Source: Promethearchaeia archaeon (GTDB lineage: Archaea > Asgardarchaeota > Lokiarchaeia > Sigyniarchaeales > SOKP01). Taken from it: a stretch of 64,000 bases of DNA. Where the stretch lies: contig JAHQWG010000025.1 in the NCBI GenBank assembly GCA_029856045.1, positions 62,001 to 126,000 on the forward strand, given 5' to 3'. How positions within the stretch are numbered: the stretch's first letter is position 1; the number at the start of each line of letters is the position of its first letter. Shown piece by piece: positions 53,913-61,892 of the stretch. A program made the translations under genes and the position numbers. Below the pieces are notes generated by a model. It was not told where the DNA came from, did no database searches, and was given only the letters and a program-made list of their open reading frames with translations.

Positions 53913-56174
53913 ATATCAACTGAAACTAATAGTGAAATTAAAAAGATTAAGGCTGAAAAAAAGCTAAAGGAATCTAAAATAAAAAAGGAAAAAAAGAAAT
54001 CTAAAATAAAAAGCGAGAAACAAAAAGAGAGAGAGGAAGTAGAAAAAAAAGAACATTCTTTAAGGGCCATTGCATTAGATACTGGCGGAACAATGAGTGA
54101 TTCTTTTGTAATTGACGAAGAAGGAACATTTATAATAGGAAAGGCAATTACTACTCCAGAGGATGAGTCTGAAGGGATATTAAATTCAATTAAGGATGCT
54201 TTAGGTTATTGGGATACGACTTTAGAAGATTCAGGAGGATCTGTAGAAGCCTTAGTATATTCTGGAACAACAATGATAAATAGGCTTTTAGAGAGAAAGG
54301 GAAACAGTAATATTGGAATTATAGTTAATGCAGGTTTTGAGGATCTCCCCAGATTAGGAAGAGCTCTTCAATGTTGGATATGGCTCGACTATGGAGGACG
54401 CCTCCATGCGAGGGAACACGAACACCCCAAACCACTAGTACCAAGGAAACAAATTAAAGGTGTCCGCGGACGAATCAATTTCTGGGGAGAGGAGCTGATT
54501 CCACTTTATAAAGATGAAGTTAGAGTAGCCATAGAAGAATTACTCGAAATGGGGGTGGATAGTATTTGTGTTTGCCTACTTTGTTCCTACATGAATCCAG
54601 CTCATGAAAAACGTGTGAAAAGGATTGCAGAACGGCTAATGAAGGAAAAAGATAAGAAGATTCCTATAATCTTATCATGCGAGCATAATCCTGTTAGAGG
54701 TGAAACTCCTAGACTAAATGCTCTTATCATTGAACAGTATGCTGCAGAACCATCAAGAAAATTGTTAGTAAAAATTGCCGAAACTTTTCAAGAGAAACAA
54801 GTTCCCGCGCCTCTTAGAATCTTAACAACTTATGGAGGTACAATCTCCCCATATCACAAACAACTCATTACAACCCTAGTATCCGGTCCTATTGGTGGAA
54901 TGATAGGATGCAAATTCATAGCCAAGGAATATGGAATAAAGAACTTAGTATCCTCAGATGTAGGGGGTACCAGTTTCGATGTAGGTCTTATAATGGAAAA
55001 TTACGTTCCTACCAAATGGGAGAGTTCTGTTGGAAAATTCATTTTAAACATACCCATGATAGGTTTAAACTCAATAGGTGCAGGTACTGGCATGTATGTG
55101 AGATATAATAAAGTTTCAGGAAGATTAGAATTTGGACCTGAAAGTGCAGGATATCGTATCGGAGTATGTAATGAGCCATCTGGAGTTGAAACAGTCACAA
55201 TGACGGATTGTAGTTTAATTTTGGGATATCTCAATCCAGACTATTTTCTCGGAGGAAATATTCCATTAGACAAGAAGCGAGCATATAAATATATCAAAGA
55301 ACAGTTGGCAGACCCTTTTGGTGTAGACCCAGAAAGAACTGCACGAGGTGCACTTGATTTAATAGAGATTAACATGAAAAATCATCTTAATGGAATGATT
55401 CAAGGTCTTGGTTTCAGACCAGAGAACTATACCCTCATCTCCTTCGGAGGGGCTGGGCCACTCCATGTGGCAGGATATGCTAGGGAGTTAAAGTTTCAAG
55501 ATATTATGATACCAGAATGGGCAGCTGCGTTCTCAGCGTATGGTTGTGCATGTGCCGAACATTCTTACAGACATGAAAAGTCTGTGGATTTATTGATACC
55601 TCCTGATGGGAGTATGAATGAAATTGTATCTATGATGCTCAACGCTACGTGGAGTGAATTAAAAAAGGATATAATAAAAGAGTTTGAAAAAGAGGATAGA
55701 GATCCTAGTGAAATGGAATTTATTCCCTCAGTTCGAATACAATATTTTGGTATGTTTGATGATTTAGAAGTAACATCTACATCTGATAATCTTAAAGCCG
55801 AAGATGTGTGGAAACTGGCAAGAAGTTATGATGATCTTTTCGATCAAATATTTCGAAGAGGTACAAAAAGTCCTAATCTTGGATATCATATAACCAAGGC
55901 GGTGGCAACAGGGATTATTCCAGTTCCTAAGCCCAAATTGCCGGATTATAAGTTGAGTGGGAAGGATCCGTACAAAGGAGCAAATAAAGGAAAGAGAAAA
56001 ATATTCTGGGAAGCTGATTGGCATAATGCTTCACTTTGGGAGATGAATTTACTTAATCCTGGAAATTTAATAGATGGTCCCGCAGTTATCGAGGCTCCGG
56101 CAACCACTTTACTGGTTCCGCCGGGTTTTAAAGTTTTTCTTGATAAACATAGAATTTTTCATATGGAGGTGTAA
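53913..56174 (+). CDS. acxA: Acetone carboxylase beta subunit (hydantoinase A-like)
   Basis: A protein of 753 residues if started at ATA 53913. Residues 1-50 are an unusual Lys/Glu-rich helical extension. The ATP-binding start is ALDTGGTMSDSFVIDEEGTF near residue 55, and later family segments include SGTTMINRLLERKG, LVSGPIGGMIGCKF, SSDVGGTSFDVGL, and a C-terminal PAVIEAPATTLLVPPGFKVF. These match the acetone carboxylase beta subunit more closely than hydantoinase or oxoprolinase. No ATG, GTG or TTG exists between the upstream stop (53904) and the ATG at 54093, which would cut the nucleotide-binding loop. With the other subunits it carboxylates acetone to acetoacetate using ATP. Confidence 0.8.
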   Translation: MSTETNSEIKKIKAEKKLKESKIKKEKKKSKIKSEKQKEREEVEKKEHSLRAIALDTGGTMSDSFVIDEEGTFIIGKAITTPEDESEGILNSIKDALGYWDTTLEDSGGSVEALVYSGTTMINRLLERKGNSNIGIIVNAGFEDLPRLGRALQCWIWLDYGGRLHAREHEHPKPLVPRKQIKGVRGRINFWGEELIPLYKDEVRVAIEELLEMGVDSICVCLLCSYMNPAHEKRVKRIAERLMKEKDKKIPIILSCEHNPVRGETPRLNALIIEQYAAEPSRKLLVKIAETFQEKQVPAPLRILTTYGGTISPYHKQLITTLVSGPIGGMIGCKFIAKEYGIKNLVSSDVGGTSFDVGLIMENYVPTKWESSVGKFILNIPMIGLNSIGAGTGMYVRYNKVSGRLEFGPESAGYRIGVCNEPSGVETVTMTDCSLILGYLNPDYFLGGNIPLDKKRAYKYIKEQLADPFGVDPERTARGALDLIEINMKNHLNGMIQGLGFRPENYTLISFGGAGPLHVAGYARELKFQDIMIPEWAAAFSAYGCACAEHSYRHEKSVDLLIPPDGSMNEIVSMMLNATWSELKKDIIKEFEKEDRDPSEMEFIPSVRIQYFGMFDDLEVTSTSDNLKAEDVWKLARSYDDLFDQIFRRGTKSPNLGYHITKAVATGIIPVPKPKLPDYKLSGKDPYKGANKGKRKIFWEADWHNASLWEMNLLNPGNLIDGPAVIEAPATTLLVPPGFKVFLDKHRIFHMEV

Positions 56175-56178
56175 AGAA

Positions 56179-58395
56179 ATGAATAATAAACCAATTGGAT
56201 GGAATGGAAAAACACTTATGAAAATGCTTGAAGAAAGCGAGAAATATATAAAGGAAACAAAATCATATTATGGAATAGATAAACTAAAGTTAAAGGAAGA
56301 AGACCCTTTTGAATATGAACGAGCATTTGCAAGTCTTAGAGGTGCATTAGTTTCTGCAAGAGAAACTGCATTACATGTTGCCGCTTCACCCATTGTTAAA
56401 GAGATTGGTGAGCTCTGCTTTGCTTTATATACTCCAGAAGGTGATTCTATTGTTGTTTCAACTGGTATCTTGGTTCATGTCCACACAATGAGCGAAGCCG
56501 TAAAATTTATGGTAAAAGAGGATTATGAACAAGACCCCGGAATCAACCCAGGTGATATTTTTCTAAATAATGACCCCGAATGCGGAAATGTGCATACAAC
56601 AGATGTCCAGACTCTAATTCCGATATTCTGGAAGGAAGAATTGATTGGCTGGGCGGGAGGTGTAACTCATCAAATCGATTCTGGAGGTATTACTCCAGGT
56701 CATGATTTAGTTGCAGCTATTCAACGTTTTGATGATGGGGTTTATTACACTTGTCGAAAGATCGGATCGAATGATAAAATATGGAAAGATCACATGATAA
56801 ATGCTCGAAGATCAGTTAGAACTCCATTTTATTGGGAGTTGGACGAAAAATGTAGATTAGCGGGAGATTTAATGATTCGAGATGCGGTTCTAGAGTTTAT
56901 AGAGAGAGAAGGAATTGAATACTATAAACAATTTATAAGAGAGGTAATAGAGGAGGGAAGAAGGATTTTTCAAGAACGTGTGAAAGAACGACTGATACCT
57001 GGGAGGTATAGAGCTGCAGCTTTCTTTGATATACCTATGAAGGAAGAAGCTTGGCAACCTAGGGCAAAAATAGATAAGGTCAGCAACCAACCATTAGAAA
57101 TAATAATTAAGAATGATGGAAAAATGTCACTTTCATTTGATGGAGCAAGTGGTCCTGGAGCAAATCCTATGAACTGTGCAAAAGGAGCAATGGAAGGAGG
57201 TCAATGGGTTCTCTTAACGCAGGTTTTAATATATGGAGATAAAGTGAATGATGGGGCATATTTTGCTGTAGAGACAGATTACCCGCTAGGAACATGGTGT
57301 AATCCAGGAGATTCTTCTTTATCATATCAGAGTCCTTGGGGTAATTTAATTCCTGCATATACGGGAATGATGAAGTGTCTATCTTATGGACTATTCTCGC
57401 GTGGATATAGAGAAGAAATCGTTCCAGGGTATGGGTTTACCGGAGATGCAATTCAAGGTGGAGGAATTTATTCTGCTGGGCCGCTTAAAGGGGAAAGGTG
57501 GTCATTATCAACATTTGAGATTAGCGGTCAAGGCTTGGGAGCAAGTGGTGTTAGAGATGGACTGGATTGGGGATATGCAATGTGGAATCCAGAAGCTGAC
57601 CTTGGAGATGTTGAAACATGGGAACTATTCCAAGGAGGAATTCCTTATTTATCAAGAAGAGTTAAACCAAATACTGCAGGTCATGGAAAATATCGAGGTG
57701 GAGCAAATTATGAAGGAGTGGCAATGATTGCAAATTCAAAAGAAGTGGACTTTTTTGGAGCTAGGGATGGTTATTGTTTTCATGGATCTGGTGGTATGCA
57801 CGGGGGTTATCCTCATGCAACTGGATATCGACTTTATGCCAAAAAGACAAATATTCAGGAGATTATACAAAATCAAAAAGAATATCCATTAGGAGATCCA
57901 GATCCTAGTAATGGTGAATTTGAGAAATTACTAGAGGGAGATATTGTGAGAAAGAAATACTGCACAATCTATCCTATCATCTTGGAGAATAACGATATTA
58001 TTTATTATGCATTAAGTGGAGGTCCAGGATACGGTGATCCTCTAGAGAGAAAGGTGGAGAGTGTAAAACAAGACCTTAATAATGGAATTTACACAAATGA
58101 TTTAGTCTATAATATTTATGGTGTAGTAGCAGAATATGATGAAGAAATGGGAGAGTGGGTAATCGACAAAATGGGCACAGACATACGTCGAGAAGAAATT
58201 AGAGCGGAACGAAAAGATAAATCCTTGACATTTGATGATTATTGGGAACAAGAACGGTGGAAAATTACGGAAGATATGCTGAGTGAACCAGTAAAACTAA
58301 TGTATTCTGAAAGTTTAAATTTATCTCCAAAATGGGCAAAGGAATTCCTAGAATTTTGGAGATTACCCGAGGATTTCCAACTGGAGGTGAAATAA
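56179..58395 (+). CDS. acxB: Acetone carboxylase alpha subunit (hydantoinase B-like)
   Basis: A protein of 738 residues. ATG 56179 is preceded by GGAGGTGT at 56165-56172; a longer reading from 56074 overlaps the beta gene and is rejected. The hydantoinase B fold is clear: SLRGALVSARETALHVAASP, the metal-site region NDPECGNVHTTDVQ near residue 137 and WAGGVTHQIDSGG near residue 162, then TAGHGKYRGGANYEG and LSGGPGYGDPLERKVESV. In acetone carboxylase this subunit holds the Mn site where phosphorylated acetone and bicarbonate react. Four bases separate it from the beta stop and one base from the gamma start, so the three genes are one operon. Confidence 0.85.
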   Translation: MNNKPIGWNGKTLMKMLEESEKYIKETKSYYGIDKLKLKEEDPFEYERAFASLRGALVSARETALHVAASPIVKEIGELCFALYTPEGDSIVVSTGILVHVHTMSEAVKFMVKEDYEQDPGINPGDIFLNNDPECGNVHTTDVQTLIPIFWKEELIGWAGGVTHQIDSGGITPGHDLVAAIQRFDDGVYYTCRKIGSNDKIWKDHMINARRSVRTPFYWELDEKCRLAGDLMIRDAVLEFIEREGIEYYKQFIREVIEEGRRIFQERVKERLIPGRYRAAAFFDIPMKEEAWQPRAKIDKVSNQPLEIIIKNDGKMSLSFDGASGPGANPMNCAKGAMEGGQWVLLTQVLIYGDKVNDGAYFAVETDYPLGTWCNPGDSSLSYQSPWGNLIPAYTGMMKCLSYGLFSRGYREEIVPGYGFTGDAIQGGGIYSAGPLKGERWSLSTFEISGQGLGASGVRDGLDWGYAMWNPEADLGDVETWELFQGGIPYLSRRVKPNTAGHGKYRGGANYEGVAMIANSKEVDFFGARDGYCFHGSGGMHGGYPHATGYRLYAKKTNIQEIIQNQKEYPLGDPDPSNGEFEKLLEGDIVRKKYCTIYPIILENNDIIYYALSGGPGYGDPLERKVESVKQDLNNGIYTNDLVYNIYGVVAEYDEEMGEWVIDKMGTDIRREEIRAERKDKSLTFDDYWEQERWKITEDMLSEPVKLMYSESLNLSPKWAKEFLEFWRLPEDFQLEVK

Positions 58396-58396
58396 A

Positions 58397-58891
58397 ATGG
58401 TAAAATACGATAAAAAGACACTTGAAAGGATGATTAATGGAGATTTGACTTGGGAGGAATTAAAACCAATAATAAGTGGTACAAAGGATCCTGATAGATT
58501 TGATAAAATTATTGAGATTTTACAAGAAAAAGTCTCTTGGGATGAGAAAATCATCTTACCAATTCATGAACATTTATATATCGTCTCAAAGGATGATAAA
58601 AGAATAGTAAAATGTGATTGCGGATATGAGTATGGAGATTATAAAGAGAACTGGAAAAAGAAATGTAGAATAAATGTGAGAGATACAGCTGAAGAGCTTG
58701 AAGAATTTTATCCAAAATATATGGCTAGTGACCCAGATTGGATGGAACTTAGAGAATATTTCTGTCCTGGTTGTTTTACACTGCTAGATACGGAAGCTGT
58801 ACCTCCAGGATATCCTACAATTTTTAATTTTCTGCCCGATATTGATGCATTCTACAAAGAGTGGCTTGGAAGAAAAGCTCCAGATAGATAG
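58397..58891 (+). CDS. acxC: Acetone carboxylase gamma subunit
   Basis: A protein of 164 residues. A GGAGGTGA element (58383-58390) lies six bases before ATG. Cysteines 73, 75, 90, 123 and 126 (VKCDCGYEYGDYKENWKKKC and YFCPGCFTLLDTEAV) form the zinc-binding core typical of acetone carboxylase gamma subunits, and VNVRDTAEELEEFY-like INVRDTAEELEEFYPKYM follows the family pattern. This small subunit separates acetone carboxylase from hydantoinases and 5-oxoprolinases, which lack it, and so fixes the identity of the operon. Confidence 0.85.
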   Translation: MVKYDKKTLERMINGDLTWEELKPIISGTKDPDRFDKIIEILQEKVSWDEKIILPIHEHLYIVSKDDKRIVKCDCGYEYGDYKENWKKKCRINVRDTAEELEEFYPKYMASDPDWMELREYFCPGCFTLLDTEAVPPGYPTIFNFLPDIDAFYKEWLGRKAPDR

Positions 58892-59048
58892 TAAGAGTTC
58901 CTAATTGATAATTTAAAAATATGACACAATGAAATCAGTGTTAAATGAATAATTTTAACAAAATTTTTTCAAACCTTTTTTTTTTATTTCAATTTGATAA
59001 ATTGAAAAAATAAAATAATAAATTTCATGGAAGTTGAATATTTTCATA

Positions 59049-60335
59049 ATGAGTGAAATAAACACCAATATAATTAAGAATATAAATAAGGACCAAATAC
59101 TTAAGGACGCTTATGATTTAAGTTTTCCGCGTAGGATTGGGAGCGAAGGAAATCTAAAAGCAAGAGAGCTTTTAGTTTCAAAGATTACAGAACTAGAATA
59201 TAAACCACATTTTCAGAATTTTACGTATTCCTATTTATTTCGTTCATTTATTTTTAATATCATACGAATTATATACATTTTAGGAATTATGGGGCTGTTA
59301 ATTTTGTATTTTCCTTTCACACAAGATAGAATCATCTGGATTTTAATTCCCGGAACATTAATTATTGTTTTATTAGTAATTGAATTTTCATATCACCAAG
59401 AAATAAGTCAATTCGCTATAATGAATTGGGAGAAATTAAAACCTAAACAAAAAAAGCTAATTAGAAATGGAAAAAATATATTTGCAATTAAGTCAAATGA
59501 ATCCAGATTAATTTTTTCTGATGAATTAAACGAATTTCAATTGAATTTAGAGAGAAAAAGCGAATATAAACGACATTTAATAATTTTAAGTGCTCATTAT
59601 GATTCAATAAACGTTTCATTTGGACCCTTTTTAATAATATTTACTTCAATTTTAAATACCATAGGCATATTGATAATTGGATTTTTTCCAATCGTGCTTT
59701 TGATTCTGTCAGGGATCTGGTACTATATATTTACGGTAATTTATCTTATATTCTGCTCTTTGACTTTATTATCATCATTTATTAGACTGTTTAGAAAATT
59801 ACAAAATTTTTCTGATGGAGCAATAGATAACGCAAGTGGAGTTTCTACGGTATTAGGTGTTGCTCGGGCTCTAAAAGAAATAGATTTACCAAATGTAGAT
59901 ATAATATTTTCCTTTTGGGACGCTGAAGAGGAAGGACTTGTAGGAAGTTTATCATTTGTAGAAAAACACCTTCAAAAATTAATTAATTTATATGGTATTG
60001 AAAATATTCATGTAATTTCGTATGATGGGTGCGGTTCAAAAGGTCAAATCAGTTTTGGAAGATCTTTTGGCTTTCCCAGGGTAATAAAACATGATAAGGG
60101 AATAGTCAATAAATTAAAAGCAAGTGCGGAATCATTGGAGATACCTACAAAGACATCATGGTTCTACTATCCTCCGTCGGATCATGCTTGTTTTGGAATA
60201 AGAAATATAGACTCAGTCTGGTTTTATTCATTCGCCGCAGTATCAAATACTGTAAAAGATAAAAAAGAGTTATTAGTAGGAAAGACATTGGTAAATTCTG
60301 TTAAGATTACATTACAATATTTATCAAATTTTTAA
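59049..60335 (+). CDS. M28-family metallopeptidase with an inserted membrane hairpin
   Basis: A protein of 428 residues from ATG 59049; TTG 59034 is rejected. It has two membrane helices at about residues 60-120, then the zinc-site motifs of M28 aminopeptidases: ILSAHYDSINVSF, FSDGAIDNASGVSTVLG, WDAEEEGLVGSLSF, ISYDGCGSKG and PPSDHACFGI. Between the first and second motifs, where most M28 enzymes have only about ten residues, there is a hydrophobic stretch of some 55 residues that should form two membrane helices. The active site would therefore sit at the membrane surface. The substrate is unknown; small peptides are usual for the family. Confidence 0.75.
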   Translation: MSEINTNIIKNINKDQILKDAYDLSFPRRIGSEGNLKARELLVSKITELEYKPHFQNFTYSYLFRSFIFNIIRIIYILGIMGLLILYFPFTQDRIIWILIPGTLIIVLLVIEFSYHQEISQFAIMNWEKLKPKQKKLIRNGKNIFAIKSNESRLIFSDELNEFQLNLERKSEYKRHLIILSAHYDSINVSFGPFLIIFTSILNTIGILIIGFFPIVLLILSGIWYYIFTVIYLIFCSLTLLSSFIRLFRKLQNFSDGAIDNASGVSTVLGVARALKEIDLPNVDIIFSFWDAEEEGLVGSLSFVEKHLQKLINLYGIENIHVISYDGCGSKGQISFGRSFGFPRVIKHDKGIVNKLKASAESLEIPTKTSWFYYPPSDHACFGIRNIDSVWFYSFAAVSNTVKDKKELLVGKTLVNSVKITLQYLSNF

Positions 60336-60439
60336 TGTATTATCAAATTTCCTATAATTTAAAATTGAGTGATTATCTTTAAAGTAATTATTTAAAAAAA
60401 AAATTAGAGGAAATTAAAAAAATTCTATTCTATTTTAAA

Positions 60440-61693
60440 TTATAAGAGAGATCTAAACATTCTTCGGATTGAATTCTGCACAATAAGCATTTGTACATTC
60501 CTTGTACCTCCAATAACTTCCTCCACTTTTGAGGCATCTAATGCCTCATCTAGTAGAGTGTTATCAGTAAGAGAAATTCCACCCATATGATTTTGAATCT
60601 CGTAGCAAACCTCGTGAGAGAGTTTACATCCGTAATATTTAATTTGCGATGATAAAGAAGCCATCCATTTTTCGATTTCTTTGCTTGGTTTTTCAGCAAA
60701 AAGAATTTTATCATCATATATTGATGCAATTTGAAAAGCCATCATTGTGGCTGCTGTGACTTTAGTAAGTAAATCAGCAAGCGGAAATCCAATACCTTGA
60801 TATCCAATTATGTCTTTATTAAATTGCTTTCTCAAATTGGAATAAATAAGTCCATGAATAAGTCCATTCCAACAGATACCTAATGTACTTCCTACAATAC
60901 TTATCCTTTCGGGAATTAAACCGTCAAATAGATAATTATATCCCTTTCCATCATCTCCTAATATGTATGGATATGGAACCTTAACATCTTCAAGAATACT
61001 ATGAGCTATATGCACTCTTGGAACGGCATTTATACGTAATCTTTCAGTTCTAATGCCAAATTCTTTTTTAAACATTGCTTGGACCATAGTACCCCTCGGA
61101 TCTTTCATATTATACACCCCATATCCAACAAAGTAGTCAGCTTTAGGACCATTCGTAGTGAAAATCTTCTCTCCGTTAAATATAACCCCATCAGCAGCTT
61201 TCTCGCAAGTTGTTAGCAGATTAACTGCATCTGAACCTCTTTCTGGTTCCGTAATTAAAATACAACCAATGCCATTTCCCTCCATTAAATCTGCTTGAAC
61301 TTTAGAGATCTCGCTTGTCTCGCCGTGCTGGAATGTTGGGTTCCCACAGAGTATTCCACTGGCTAAACGTGCAAGGTCCAGTTGTGGATCACAGATGCTT
61401 AAAATTGTAGCTAATAAAACTTCATATTTCATTCCATAAGGGATAAAATCTTTATATTTATTCATTCGTTGGATAAAACCTCGTTCTCCAAGTTTTGGAA
61501 ATAATACATAGACATCTTTTTCTCTATCAATTGTAGGGGCTAATTCAAGGCAAAAATCTTCGACTTCTTTGACAAATGCCAGTTCTTCTTCGTTTAATAA
61601 TGGAAAGATATTTTGATTCAAAATCTTATAAAAATTACCCAATTCCAATTTTTCTAAAATTTCATCCTTGATAATTTTTTCTTGTATTTTCAT
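60440..61693 (-). CDS. Acyl-CoA dehydrogenase family protein
   Basis: A protein of 417 residues with the acyl-CoA dehydrogenase layout: an N-terminal helical domain (EELAFVKEVEDFCLELAP), the flavin/substrate motif CILITEPERGSDAVNL, FNGEKIFTTNGPKADYF, and the C-terminal VEEVIGGTRNVQMLIVQNSI, with the glutamate near the catalytic position. It introduces a trans-2 double bond into an acyl-CoA with FAD. No electron-transfer flavoprotein genes are seen. It is separate from the other acyl-CoA genes but fits the same theme. The C-terminus MFRSLL is slightly shorter than usual. Confidence 0.8.
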   Translation of the reverse strand: MKIQEKIIKDEILEKLELGNFYKILNQNIFPLLNEEELAFVKEVEDFCLELAPTIDREKDVYVLFPKLGERGFIQRMNKYKDFIPYGMKYEVLLATILSICDPQLDLARLASGILCGNPTFQHGETSEISKVQADLMEGNGIGCILITEPERGSDAVNLLTTCEKAADGVIFNGEKIFTTNGPKADYFVGYGVYNMKDPRGTMVQAMFKKEFGIRTERLRINAVPRVHIAHSILEDVKVPYPYILGDDGKGYNYLFDGLIPERISIVGSTLGICWNGLIHGLIYSNLRKQFNKDIIGYQGIGFPLADLLTKVTAATMMAFQIASIYDDKILFAEKPSKEIEKWMASLSSQIKYYGCKLSHEVCYEIQNHMGGISLTDNTLLDEALDASKVEEVIGGTRNVQMLIVQNSIRRMFRSLL

Positions 61694-61892
61694 ATTTAAT
61701 TCAGTTTAAATATTCATTTTAAAGTCTAATATCCATTAAAAACGAAACATATTTTATTAATTTATAACATAGTGAGTATCAAAATTTTAAATATAATAAC
61801 TAAAATCTACAATTAATAAGAAATAATTTATAACTAAGAAATAAAATTATTATTTTAATAGAATTAAAAAAAAGGAACAAATCTATAGAAAA

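Noticed and set aside
54093..54095. ATG 54093 as start of the acetone carboxylase beta subunit
   Set aside because: It begins inside the ATP-binding loop and would remove ALDTGGT, which the family needs.
56074..56178. Longer start for the acetone carboxylase alpha subunit
   Set aside because: It would overlap the beta subunit by 100 bases; the GGAGGTGT element and ATG 56179 explain the start better.
57386..57727. Plus-strand ORF of 113 codons within acetone carboxylase alpha
   Set aside because: Lies in another frame of a well-conserved gene with no start signal.
53913..58395. Hydantoinase or 5-oxoprolinase identity for the HyuA/HyuB-like pair
   Set aside because: The third gene encodes the zinc-binding gamma subunit found with acetone carboxylase, and the beta C-terminus fits that enzyme.
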